DNA of 64,000 nt from Corynebacterium amycolatum SK46. GTDB lineage: Bacteria; Actinomycetota; Actinomycetes; Mycobacteriales; Mycobacteriaceae. The DNA lies in contig NZ_ABZU01000005.1 of assembly GCF_000173655.1 (NCBI RefSeq), positions 62,001 to 126,000 of the forward strand, read 5' to 3'. This document shows, piece by piece, positions 17,702 to 26,287 of the stretch; the first letter of the stretch is position 1; each line of letters starts with the position of its first letter. The position numbers and the translations under genes are program-made. The notes under the pieces are model-generated. The model was given only the letters and a program-made list of their open reading frames with translations, had not been told where the DNA came from and did not search any database.

Positions 17702-18183
17702 TACGCTTTTTCAGCGGAGCTTGCAATGATCTTCGCCACTTCCTCGGCGCTGTCCTGTGAGCGATCCTGTGCGACCAGCTGGCCGGCAATCGCCAGCGCG
17801 ATGACCTGACGCTCCTCCTCCGGCGCGTCCGCGCATGCCGCGCGACCTGTGCCGATGAGCTGATCCTCCACCCCATCAACATCGATTCCCGCTTTTTCCA
17901 GCGCTCCGAGGTATGAATCGTCCGCCTCGCTGAGCTTCATTTGTCCATCGGGCGCTTCGTCCACGCGCTTGGCTTGGGGATCTGTAATCTCCGGCGCAGA
18001 CTTTTCGCTCGACTTCGGAGCAGAAGTCTTCGTGCTTGACGACGTCGTGGAGGTCTTCGTAGTCGTCGACGAGGTGACCTCCGAAGACTCCACTGTGGAA
18101 CTGCCACAGGCGGCCACTCCGAAGGTCAGCAGCGCAACAGCTGTGGTTGTAGCCAGTGTCCGGAAGGACTTGTTCATGGACAT
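17695..18183 (-). CDS. DUF732-like putative lipoprotein
   Basis: The product is 162 residues with a signal peptide ending in a lipobox (LLTFGVAAC), so Cys is probably lipidated and the protein anchored outside the membrane. A Ser/Thr/Lys-rich linker follows (about 27-65). The C-terminal part, DSYLGALEKAGIDVDG to the final Cys, resembles the small DUF732 domain with two cysteines likely forming a disulfide. It lies between cop1 and the esterase gene in one operon-like run. C. glutamicum has a small secreted protein gene at the equivalent place; function unknown. Confidence 0.72.
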   Translation of the reverse strand: MSMNKSFRTLATTTAVALLTFGVAACGSSTVESSEVTSSTTTKTSTTSSSTKTSAPKSSEKSAPEITDPQAKRVDEAPDGQMKLSEADDSYLGALEKAGIDVDGVEDQLIGTGRAACADAPEEERQVIALAIAGQLVAQDRSQDSAEEVAKIIASSAEKAYC

Positions 18184-18220
18184 TTGTCTATCCCTTACTC
18201 AGTGCCCTGCTTTGGTTGGC

Positions 18221-20332
18221 TTACTTGTCATCACCGTTCTCGGCGGCTGGGGCCGGTGCTTCTGGCTTATTGCGCTCTTCGACAATCTTGCCGTTGAGCT
18301 GACGGATCCAGCCACCCTCGAACTGCTGCTCAAGACCTCCGGCCTTGACTGGCTGCAGTGGGCCGACCGGGTAACCGAACGGGCCATTTTCGTAGCCAGT
18401 GCTGCCCCAGTGGTCAGTGATGTCGTTGGAGCGCACCGGCTGGGCACCAGTTTCCGGAGTCCAGTAAATGGCGCCGTGTTCGAAGCGCTGGAAAGCGCCG
18501 CGGGCGAGCTTGACCTCGTCGCCGTCGACAGGCAGACCCAAATCAGATTCAGCGCCACCGAGCTCCTTGTAGACACGACCGATTTCACCACGCACGATGC
18601 GAGGTTCTTCGCCGCCAATCTTGACGATGGTGCCACCCTGGAAGTCCTGAGCGACACCTCCCGGAATGTCGCGGTGGTTGGCGACTGGGTAGCCCAGCGG
18701 ACCGGTCTCGAAGCCGGACTTGCCCCAGACGTTCATAATGTCGCCGAGGATTTCGTGGGCACCGCCTTCTGGAGTCCAGTAAATCGAGCCCTTTTCGAAG
18801 TGGACGAATCGTCCCGTGCCATCTGGAGTGGCCATTTCATTGGTCAACGGGTAGCCAAGTGGCGAGGACGGGCCTCCGAGCTCGTTGTATCGTGAGCCGA
18901 TGCGACCCCAGACCACGTGTGCTCCTGAATCTGGGTGCCAGTAGGCAGTACCTCCGGTGAAGTCCTGGGCCACGCCATTCTTGGCAGCGCCGTACTCATC
19001 CGACAGGCAAGTGCCGATTCCCGGCAACGACGCGACTGCCTTTTCAATTTCGCCACCTACGCGGCAGACAGCGCCACGATCGGACTCTGGCAACTGCAGT
19101 GCATCGGCCAGCGTTGGCCAGGCCTGACTGACCTCGAATTGCCAGTACGGCCAGGTGTGAGTACCCGAGCTCCGGAAGTTCACAACCGGCTCGACGCCCT
19201 TTTCGCGAGCATTTCGGATGAAGGTCTCACTGGTCATGCGGGAAAGCACTTCCAATGCGTAACCGGTAGGATTGTCCGGCTTCGTCGGATCGATCTGCGA
19301 CGGCACGTCCCACTCACCGGTGTTGCCGTTACCCGCCGAGATGTACAGCGACATGCCCTTGAGCTTGTCGATGTTCAGCTTCGGATCATTGTCCTTCCAA
19401 CGCTGCGAACCGAGCGGGCCCCACATCTTCGTCGCGTCGTAGCCACCGGTGTTCTTCATCGCCAGAGCGATTGCCTGCGGCATGCCCGGCGAAGTCATGT
19501 CCAGGTAACCAGAGAGGCTACCGGCAAACTTCCACAGTTCCGGGGAGTGTGCTGCGACGTTGTAAGCACCGGTGGCTCCCATGGAGATACCGATGATGCC
19601 GCGTTCATCGTTGCCGCGGAAGCCGTTGGTGATAACCGGCACGAGCTCCTTAGTAATGAAGCTCTCCCACTTGTAGTTCTGACCGTTATCCGGCTGATCC
19701 CAGTCAGAGTAGAAGGACGATGTACCGCCGGCGGGCATAACCACCAGGACATTCTTGTCCTCATAGAAGCGTTCGATATTAGTAGCGCGAATCCAACCGG
19801 AGTAGTCATCAAACGATGCCATACCGTCAAGGTGGTAGACGCTCGGGAATGTGCGCTCCTTGTCGCGGTACCAATCGCGCGGCAGCAAAATCTCAACCTG
19901 AATTGGCTTCTCCGGCATGGCAGCCGAGCGAATGTGCGCAATGACGTGGTGATCTGTGTACCACTCGACCTTTTCTACGCTGACTCCGCTGGGCAGGTTT
20001 GCCACTGCGGGAGTATCGACTTTAAATGGCGTGCGTTCCGGCCCCGGCATCGGCTTCGGCATACCCAGGCCAGGTAGTTGCGCACCAGCAGCTTGCGCTG
20101 CTTCAGCAGCCTTAGCAAGGTCTCCCAGGTCTCCAGATTGAGCCAACCGCCCCTGAACGGCCTGAAGTTCCTCGTAGCTAGGCAGACCTGGCTGAGCTGG
20201 CTCGGGAGCCGCCACTGCAGCAGGGGCACCGAGAGCGAGAGTCAACGGTAGTGCCAAAAGTGCGGTCAACGCCCGCGATGACTTCCGGCTGTTGCCGAGG
20301 CCACCACGGAGGAATCTAGCGGTTACGCGCAT
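18221..20332 (-). CDS. cop1: Cop1/PS1-type mycolyltransferase with C-terminal LGFP repeats
   Basis: From the ATG at 20332 the product is 703 residues. A signal peptide (ALTALLALPLTLALGAPAAVAA) is followed by a helical linker, then an antigen-85-like esterase domain (about 85-410). The nucleophile is in GIIGISMGATGAYN (near residue 250) and the catalytic His in SGTHTWPYWQFE. The C-terminal 280 residues contain four or more LGFP repeats (for example GGAHEILGDIMNVWGKSGFETGPLGYPV), which bind the cell wall. The family transfers mycolates to trehalose and arabinogalactan. The catalytic residues look intact although the mycolate synthesis cluster is missing from this locus. Confidence 0.93.
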   Translation of the reverse strand: MRVTARFLRGGLGNSRKSSRALTALLALPLTLALGAPAAVAAPEPAQPGLPSYEELQAVQGRLAQSGDLGDLAKAAEAAQAAGAQLPGLGMPKPMPGPERTPFKVDTPAVANLPSGVSVEKVEWYTDHHVIAHIRSAAMPEKPIQVEILLPRDWYRDKERTFPSVYHLDGMASFDDYSGWIRATNIERFYEDKNVLVVMPAGGTSSFYSDWDQPDNGQNYKWESFITKELVPVITNGFRGNDERGIIGISMGATGAYNVAAHSPELWKFAGSLSGYLDMTSPGMPQAIALAMKNTGGYDATKMWGPLGSQRWKDNDPKLNIDKLKGMSLYISAGNGNTGEWDVPSQIDPTKPDNPTGYALEVLSRMTSETFIRNAREKGVEPVVNFRSSGTHTWPYWQFEVSQAWPTLADALQLPESDRGAVCRVGGEIEKAVASLPGIGTCLSDEYGAAKNGVAQDFTGGTAYWHPDSGAHVVWGRIGSRYNELGGPSSPLGYPLTNEMATPDGTGRFVHFEKGSIYWTPEGGAHEILGDIMNVWGKSGFETGPLGYPVANHRDIPGGVAQDFQGGTIVKIGGEEPRIVRGEIGRVYKELGGAESDLGLPVDGDEVKLARGAFQRFEHGAIYWTPETGAQPVRSNDITDHWGSTGYENGPFGYPVGPLQPVKAGGLEQQFEGGWIRQLNGKIVEERNKPEAPAPAAENGDDK

Positions 20333-20401
20333 AAGAGGGCTTCCCTTTACAAAGTCGCTGGTTGAAATTATTTGAGACGTTGAGTGTTGCACCGGCGCCA
20401 A

Positions 20402-20747
20402 TTAGGCACCTGCAGATAGCATCACGCGGCGTTAGAGCTATGCATTTACCGTTCGACTTCGCAGAATTACGTGGTGACCAGCAACGTATCCGAAGGTTCC
20501 CCTCCTCCGGCGTGCCGCTGCAAGAAGAATCTCACACACGTTCTGCGAAACATACGGTATAGCTACCTGAATAGCTTCACCCTTTACTTTAAGGTTCGAC
20601 TCTCATGTTTACCCTCTTACGGGTAAAAACCGTGGAGACACACGCAAAAGGAACTGAATTCAAGCTTTGACAGCGCAACTCTTTGCGCCCCTCTCTAAGC
20701 CGTTACTCACACCTTCCGCTCAGCATCCAAACCCGGACTCGACACAG
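20402..20747. other. Upstream region of cop1 with a 7-bp palindrome
   Basis: This region between cmt and cop1 has no supported ORF. It holds TTTACCC-TCTTAC-GGGTAAA at 20609-20628, a perfect 7-bp inverted repeat about 280 bases upstream of the cop1 start. The cop1 promoter should lie in this stretch; I cannot place it with confidence. Confidence 0.4.
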
Positions 20748-20785
20748 AAAAAAGACCAACCCCAACAAAAGGATTGGTCTTTTTT
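20748..20785. terminator. Bidirectional terminator after the mycolyltransferase at 20890
   Basis: AAAAAAGACCAA (20748-20759) pairs perfectly with TTGGTCTTTTTT (20774-20785) around a 14-base loop. It has a U-run in both directions and lies downstream of the minus-strand mycolyltransferase gene. Confidence 0.88.
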
Positions 20786-20889
20786 CAAAATTGAGACTTC
20801 TTAAGAAGCTAGCCCCTTTAAGAAGTCATCCAGCAACAGAGCTAGGTCAGCGCGCCAGAGCGCCAGCGCGCCCTGAAATAACTACCGAC

Positions 20890-21933
20890 CTAGAGGCCCA
20901 GCGCCCCAAGAATGTGCGGGCGAGCAAGCGCGGCATCACGGCCCCACAGCTCCCACGAATGGATACCGTTCGGGCTGTAGACAAACTGCGCATTTAGGCC
21001 GGCAGCGCGAGCATCCTGCTCAAAGCGCTGCGTCGAAGCGCGGGAGACAGACTCCATTACGGCACGCCACACAGTGTCAGGCAGCTGCGGTACCGGGCGG
21101 TTCAAAACCTCCGGGTCGCTCCACAGGCTCTGGACACCCTGAGCGGAGGAAATATACATCGGCAATCCCTGCAGCTGGTCAAGCAGCATCGACGGGTCAT
21201 GAGCCTTACGCTCCGGCGAAGCCGGGACCGGCAGTCCCCACATGCCGGTCGGATTTACAACACCAACACCAGCCACCATTGCAGTGGTGCCGGTAGCAAC
21301 AACTGGGTTGGACATCTGGTAGTAACCCGACAGTGAAGTAACCTGCTTGAACTGATCGCGGTGGCGAGCTGCTAGAGCCACTGCCGCGGCCGCGCCCATG
21401 GACAGACCTGCGATTGCGTTGCGGTTCGGGTTAACACCGAACTCACGCTGAAGGTAGACCGGCAGCTCCTGAGTTAGGAAGGTTTCCCACTTCTGAATCT
21501 TCAGACCTTCAGTGGTCAGCGCCGGATCATTCCAGTCGGTGTAGAAAGAACCATCGCCAGCAGCTGGAGCGACAAGGGTGATGTTGTCGTTAGCAAAGGT
21601 CTGAGCAATATGGCCCGACCAAATCCAACCGGACGCACCCTTATTAAAGCCCCACAGACCATCGAGCATGTACAGGGACGCATCGCCGCCACCAGTAGCC
21701 GCCTTAATCTGAACCGGAATATTGCGGTTCATAGCCGGCGAGAAGACCTGGCAGTACTGAACCCACCAGTTGTATGGATCCCACTCACAGCCTGGGCGCA
21801 GTCGATCACGGTTTGGATCAGCACTCGCATCCTTCGCGGATGCGAGCATGATGCCACCAAACACCATCGCAACTGCCACGAGGGCAGCTACGACCTTCAC
21901 AGTGAAGTTACGACTCACTGCAGTAAAGCTCAT
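20890..21933 (-). CDS. Mycolyltransferase (antigen 85 family)
   Basis: The 347-residue exported protein has a signal peptide (VVAALVAVAMVFGGIMLASAKDASA) and one esterase D/antigen 85 domain. Features are CEWDPYNWWVQYCQVFSPAMNR at the start of the domain, AGDGSFYTDW, the nucleophile in AIAGLSMGAAAAVAL and the catalytic His in NGIHSWELWGRDAALARPHI. AAGAGGAGAA-like sequence precedes the ATG. It occupies the fbpA/cmt position upstream of cop1. In C. glutamicum and M. tuberculosis aftB lies between this gene and ubiA, but here that gap holds no gene. Confidence 0.93.
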   Translation of the reverse strand: MSFTAVSRNFTVKVVAALVAVAMVFGGIMLASAKDASADPNRDRLRPGCEWDPYNWWVQYCQVFSPAMNRNIPVQIKAATGGGDASLYMLDGLWGFNKGASGWIWSGHIAQTFANDNITLVAPAAGDGSFYTDWNDPALTTEGLKIQKWETFLTQELPVYLQREFGVNPNRNAIAGLSMGAAAAVALAARHRDQFKQVTSLSGYYQMSNPVVATGTTAMVAGVGVVNPTGMWGLPVPASPERKAHDPSMLLDQLQGLPMYISSAQGVQSLWSDPEVLNRPVPQLPDTVWRAVMESVSRASTQRFEQDARAAGLNAQFVYSPNGIHSWELWGRDAALARPHILGALGL

Positions 21934-22290
21934 CGTTCTCCTCTTTACTTTCGGACTTACCTCCGCGCCAGACTTCTCGGAGGCAGTCGCTTACGCGAGC
22001 TTTCGCTTTTCTGCTTCCAGTTGTGACGCGACAACTGGAGACTCCTCAAAAGAATCTCGAGTATGTAACGATACTCAATCGTTTCCCTACAGCCAAGTTA
22101 AAATCGTAACCATTCCGTAATATTTCTCACATTTTCCGGCAAAACTATCTACCACAAGGAGAAACACTGTTTACCAGGGAGAAATTACAAAATTGTAATT
22201 CTGCCCCGGCTGCCGCGTAGGACTGACTGAGAAACCTAAAACACGCCTACAAGAACCCCAAACACAATCTAAGTACTAACGAGGTACAGA
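21934..22290. other. Non-coding region where aftB is expected
   Basis: No gene or recognisable gene fragment is visible between the mycolyltransferase and ubiA. The part near 22040-22150 is AT-rich and should carry the mycolyltransferase promoter. It includes a small palindrome GAGTAT-6 nt-ATACTC at 22059-22076. Confidence 0.55.
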
Positions 22291-22322
22291 AAAGCCCATG
22301 CACCCCTCGGTGCATGGGCTTT
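22291..22322 (-). terminator. Terminator of the glfT2-PAP2-ubiA operon
   Basis: A perfect 14-bp stem (22291-22304 and 22309-22322; core GCCCATGCACC) with a 4-base loop is followed on the minus strand by TTCTG. It lies about 80 bases past the ubiA stop and ends the operon here. Confidence 0.85.
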
Positions 22323-22403
22323 CAGCTACCAACCGAACCCGCCGCGAAACCGACGAGAAACCGACGGAAACCGCAGTTCGCTTAAAGGGAAAAGAACAGA
22401 GAA

Positions 22404-23456
22404 CTACCCCAGAACTGGAACAGCATAGACAGCGATGGCAATGGACAGCAGCCACAGGACGGCCAGTGCCTGCAGCGGACGATCCTTGAGCGCAATCTCA
22501 TCCGGGCTTCCCGCATCACCACGGTCAACGTCGGCTGCGAAGCGCAGGATAGCAACAGTGAATGGAACCATCGAGATCTCGTACCAAATAGCCGAAGTCG
22601 ACGAAGTACCCGGCGTACGGCCCATCTCAAAGCCCCACAGCGCGTAGCTCAGTACCACGGCGGTCGCAGCGAGGGTCCACACAAAGCGCAGGTAAGTCGC
22701 GGTGTAACCCTGCAACGACTTACGAATCTTCTTACCAGTGCGCTCCGCCAACAGCAGCTCAGCGTAACGCTTACCGGCCGCCATGAACAGCGAACCAAAG
22801 GCGGCAACCAGCAAGAACCACTGGGACAGGTTGATGTTGGCAGCAACACCACCGGCCATTGCACGCAGCATGAAACCCGAGGACACCAGCGCAATATCAA
22901 TCACCGGCTGGTGCTTCAGGCCAAAGCAGTAGCCGAGCTGCAGTGCAATGTATACAGCCACAACAATTGCTAGCCCCGGCCCCTCAGAGGCAAACCAGGA
23001 CACCGCAATCGAACCAATAATCAGTGCGACCGCCATAATGTACGCCATACTCACCGGCAGTACGCCAGCAGCAATTGGGCGGAAGCGCTTGGTGGGGTGC
23101 GCGCGGTCGGCCTCGACATCGCGGGCATCATTAATCAGGTAAATCGACGACGCTGCCATACAGAAGGCCACAAACGCCACCAGGATGTCGACGGTCAGTG
23201 TGCCGATCGAACGTCCCGAGTCCATAATCTCGTTGCCGGCTGCCAGTGGAGCCGCAATGACCAGGACATTCTTCACCCACTGCTTCGGGCGAAGCGCCTT
23301 GATCATGCCGTCCAGCAGATTCTTCGGCGGATGCCCCTGCGGGTGCGCAGGCTCATCGATACCGGAAGTGTGCGGCTCGGATCCAATCCTTGAATGAGGA
23401 GCTGATCGCTGGTTAGCCGACACATTGGCCAAGTTGTCGTTCTCCGCCTGTGTCAC
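22404..23456 (-). CDS. ubiA: Decaprenylphosphoryl-5-phosphoribose synthase (UbiA family)
   Basis: The 350-residue integral membrane protein has nine or so helices after a polar N-terminal tail of about 50 residues. The prenyltransferase Asp motif is LINDARDVEADRAHP. The motif GMIKALRPKQWVKNVLV is typical of the Rv3806c group, which transfers phosphoribose to decaprenyl phosphate, the first committed step to the arabinose donor DPA. Its start overlaps the end of the PAP2 gene by four bases (ATGA arrangement). It closes a glfT2-PAP2-ubiA operon. In relatives aftB would follow. Confidence 0.94.
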   Translation of the reverse strand: MTQAENDNLANVSANQRSAPHSRIGSEPHTSGIDEPAHPQGHPPKNLLDGMIKALRPKQWVKNVLVIAAPLAAGNEIMDSGRSIGTLTVDILVAFVAFCMAASSIYLINDARDVEADRAHPTKRFRPIAAGVLPVSMAYIMAVALIIGSIAVSWFASEGPGLAIVVAVYIALQLGYCFGLKHQPVIDIALVSSGFMLRAMAGGVAANINLSQWFLLVAAFGSLFMAAGKRYAELLLAERTGKKIRKSLQGYTATYLRFVWTLAATAVVLSYALWGFEMGRTPGTSSTSAIWYEISMVPFTVAILRFAADVDRGDAGSPDEIALKDRPLQALAVLWLLSIAIAVYAVPVLG

Positions 23457-24043
23457 AGTGCATTCCTTTCCGCAATGGAGGGCTGTCCACCCTGGTTATG
23501 CTGCGCCTTTTTCGGCTCGATGACCTTATCACCTATCTTGTCCACCACAAGAGCAGTGGCTGTACCCAGCGCTGCTCCGAGAGCGACATCGGTTGGGTAA
23601 TGCACTCCCAGCACCAGGCGGGAGAGCATAATCGCCGGCACCCCCACGGCCGGTGCTGCCGGGTAACCCAACTTTGCTATCCCCACCAACGCCGCTGTCG
23701 TCGACGTCGCGTGCGAAGACGGAAAGCTCAGCTTGCTCGGCGTACCAACGCCGATTGCTATACGACGGTCATGGGGACGCGGGCGACGGACAATGCGCTT
23801 AAGCACCACCGATGCCGCATGCGAGGTAAAGGCGGCCACACCGACCTTTGCCCAGCCAATGCGTCGCTCCTTATCCACCGCCGCCCCGAGGGCAGCGAGC
23901 CCCATCCACCCAAGGGCGTGCTCACCGAAATAGCTCATGGCACGCGCGGTGGGCAGCACCCCCGGGACGTCGTTAAGCGTGTGCTGAATATTAACGAGAA
24001 CGTCGGACTCGCCGAACGGATCGCCTTTAATTTTCGAAGACAT
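23453..24043 (-). CDS. PAP2-type phosphatase, Rv3807c-like
   Basis: The 196-residue membrane protein has the three PAP2 phosphatase motifs: KRIVRRPRP, SFPSSHATSTTA and SRLVLGVHYPTDVALGAALG. By position and family it should be the phosphatase acting on decaprenylphosphoryl-phosphoribose, between ubiA and the epimerase step. It overlaps glfT2 by 17 bases at its start and ubiA by four bases at its end, so translation is likely coupled. The short N-terminal region without a membrane segment matches relatives. Confidence 0.9.
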   Translation of the reverse strand: MSSKIKGDPFGESDVLVNIQHTLNDVPGVLPTARAMSYFGEHALGWMGLAALGAAVDKERRIGWAKVGVAAFTSHAASVVLKRIVRRPRPHDRRIAIGVGTPSKLSFPSSHATSTTAALVGIAKLGYPAAPAVGVPAIMLSRLVLGVHYPTDVALGAALGTATALVVDKIGDKVIEPKKAQHNQGGQPSIAERNAL

Positions 24044-26099
24044 TCGCCCAGGCCTTCCTACTGGTCAGATCGTCATAGGCTGCGCGGTAGCGTGCCTGCA
24101 TTTGCTCAAACCGCTCCTCAACCTGCTTTTGCAGCTCCCAGGATTCTTCCAGCAGAGCCTTGGCCTTGTCGCGGTCACGCTGGCGATACACCACGCCACG
24201 GCCATCAGCGGTGGTGACCGTTGCGCCATCCAGACGCGACAGGGAGAACCAGCGGGCCTCCAGCGGCGCCAGGTTTGCCTGCGGCACCGCATGGTGCTCG
24301 GAGTTTTCCGGGCGCACGCTGTGAAGCAAACCCTTGGCCAGCCAACCGACCTTCTTCAGCTTGCCCAGGCGTCCACCGACATCCTTTGTCGGGACCCCCG
24401 GAATACCGGAGGGCTTTGGCAAATCACCTGCACTCGGCAGCACAACCGCGTCGGGGAACTTCTTGCGCAGGGCATTGATGCGCGGCAGCGAGGACTCGAG
24501 AATGTCGAATAGACGCTCGGGGCCTGCCAGGAAGTCCTTCATGGCTTCGTTCTGGATGGCAACCGTGGAGTACTCCAGGCACAGGAGGTGCTTGAAAGTG
24601 GCCTTGCGCATGGAACGCACGATACCGGCAGCATCACCCTCGTGCTGGAGAGCCGCGACAATCAAGCGGTTGCGCAGGTGGAAGTACGCCTGCCAGTCAA
24701 TGGCATCGTCCTTGTCCGACCAGGCCATATGCCAAATTGCGACGCCCGGCCACGTGGCCGTCGGAAAGCCTGCCTTGCCTGCGCGCAAACCGTATTCGGC
24801 ATCGTCCCACTTAATAAACAGTGGCAGTGGCTGACCGATCGCCTCGGCAGCGACGCGCGGAATCAGGCACATCCACCAGCCGTTGAACTCAACATCGATG
24901 CGACGGTGAAGATCCTTCGAATCAACAACCTCACCGGTTGCGTTAGTGCCGTGCTCCCCGCGATCGCGCAGCGGGTGTGCATAAAAGTCGTGGTCATAGT
25001 GGACGTGCGGAGCGGAAGTCCACATGAAGTCATGGCGGCCGATGACTTCACCCATCGAGTGCAAGTGGCTGCGCTCCTGAAGGTTCAGCATCTGACCGCC
25101 GACCAGCATCGGGGACTTCGCGAATCGGCCGACAGCGACCGCGCGCAGAATGGAATCCGGTTCGATGGCGATGTCGTCATCCATGTAGAGAATGAACGGG
25201 CTATCGGTCGCACGCTTCGAATCCGAATCCGGACCGCCCAGGGCCTCATACATAATGCGGGAGTAACCGCCGGAACCACCGAGATTTCCCTGCGGGAAGA
25301 TACGCAGGCGATCACCAAAGTGCTCGGCGACAGTATCGAAGCCCGGCTCATCTGCCGGGTGCTTAGTGCCCTGGTCAGGCATCAAAACAGCATCTATGAT
25401 GGCATCGACTTCAGGATCCGAGGACAGCGCCTCAAGAGCAGCAACTGCGTCGGTCGGACGATTGAACGTCGGGATACCGATAGTGACGCGCCCCTCCGGC
25501 GCCGGATGCTCCGTGCCGTCCGGGTACGTTTGGCTCGGCGCCTCGATATCGGAGTACCAACCTGCGGAGTGGATTACCACGTCCGTCTCACAGGTGAGGT
25601 CGAACCAAATCCAGCCGCCGTCTTCAAATTGCGTCAGCGGTACTGGGATTTCGCAGACATGCATATCCTTGCCGTCCACCTTGGCTTCTGCACCTTCGGC
25701 CGCCGCACCCAGATCACCGACAACTTCGCCGGTCACGGCGATACGCGCACCGTCAATCTTCGAACGGTAAATGTCCACGCGCGCAGTACCAGACAGCTCT
25801 AGGCGCAGGACAACATTGTCCAGATTCGTCCACCGGCGCCAGTAGCTGGCCGGAAAAGCATTGAAGTAGGTTTCAAAACTAACTTCATCACCCGCCGGAA
25901 TGGTGGCTGACGTGCGCGAATGCGCTTGCACGCGACCGGCATTGGTCTCCGGCTCAACCAAGTAGAGCGAGCGGACATCACGGGGCTCACCCAACTTTGG
26001 CAGCAAAATCCGCTGCAGGCGTTCAACGGCAAGGCTTGACGACGTTGTCGGGGTATGTGTCCGCTTTTGTTCAGGCTGTGATGCCATGAGACGTATCAA
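24027..26099 (-). CDS. glfT2: Galactofuranosyltransferase GlfT2
   Basis: The product is 690 residues from TTG 26099 or 686 from ATG 26087; the first has a GGAAAG nearer to it. The N-terminal beta-rich domain spans about 30-200. A GT-A domain begins VTIGIPTFNRPTDAV, with the metal site ILYMDDDIAIEP (near residue 305) and catalytic-region WDDAEYGLRAGKAGF and WPGVAIWHMAW. The C-terminus is helical. The enzyme polymerises alternating beta-1,5 and beta-1,6 galactofuranose on the decaprenyl-linked arabinogalactan precursor, using UDP-galactofuranose made by Glf, which is encoded 2.4 kb upstream. Confidence 0.96.
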   Translation of the reverse strand: MIRLMASQPEQKRTHTPTTSSSLAVERLQRILLPKLGEPRDVRSLYLVEPETNAGRVQAHSRTSATIPAGDEVSFETYFNAFPASYWRRWTNLDNVVLRLELSGTARVDIYRSKIDGARIAVTGEVVGDLGAAAEGAEAKVDGKDMHVCEIPVPLTQFEDGGWIWFDLTCETDVVIHSAGWYSDIEAPSQTYPDGTEHPAPEGRVTIGIPTFNRPTDAVAALEALSSDPEVDAIIDAVLMPDQGTKHPADEPGFDTVAEHFGDRLRIFPQGNLGGSGGYSRIMYEALGGPDSDSKRATDSPFILYMDDDIAIEPDSILRAVAVGRFAKSPMLVGGQMLNLQERSHLHSMGEVIGRHDFMWTSAPHVHYDHDFYAHPLRDRGEHGTNATGEVVDSKDLHRRIDVEFNGWWMCLIPRVAAEAIGQPLPLFIKWDDAEYGLRAGKAGFPTATWPGVAIWHMAWSDKDDAIDWQAYFHLRNRLIVAALQHEGDAAGIVRSMRKATFKHLLCLEYSTVAIQNEAMKDFLAGPERLFDILESSLPRINALRKKFPDAVVLPSAGDLPKPSGIPGVPTKDVGGRLGKLKKVGWLAKGLLHSVRPENSEHHAVPQANLAPLEARWFSLSRLDGATVTTADGRGVVYRQRDRDKAKALLEESWELQKQVEERFEQMQARYRAAYDDLTSRKAWANVFEN

Positions 26100-26224
26100 C
26101 CACTTTCCGAAAGGTCTACCGGGGATGTTGCCGCCGATAAGTTACCGACGTTTCTATCTCATAGCATCCTAGTGCCCGTGGCGGATTGCCTCTTGTTGCC
26201 ACGCTAGCGACAGCCCAGAATGTG

Positions 26225-26269
26225 AAAGCCCCTACGCGCTGCAGACTATCTGCTGCGCATAGGGGCTTT
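26225..26269. terminator. Terminator between the 26288 mycolyltransferase and glfT2
   Basis: AAAGCCCCTA (26225-26234) pairs with TAGGGGCTTT (26260-26269). The stem extends inward with CGCGC-type pairing, and T-runs occur on both sides. It ends transcription from the mycolyltransferase gene ahead of the glfT2 operon. Confidence 0.85.
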
Positions 26270-26287
26270 TTCGTTCAGGTTCTAGTT

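Noticed and set aside
18935..20077. 380-residue plus-strand open frame opposite cop1
   Set aside because: It mirrors the cop1 coding frame and shows no motif, signal or start site of its own.
24588..25802. 404-residue plus-strand open frame opposite glfT2
   Set aside because: It is antisense to glfT2, which is recognised over its whole length.
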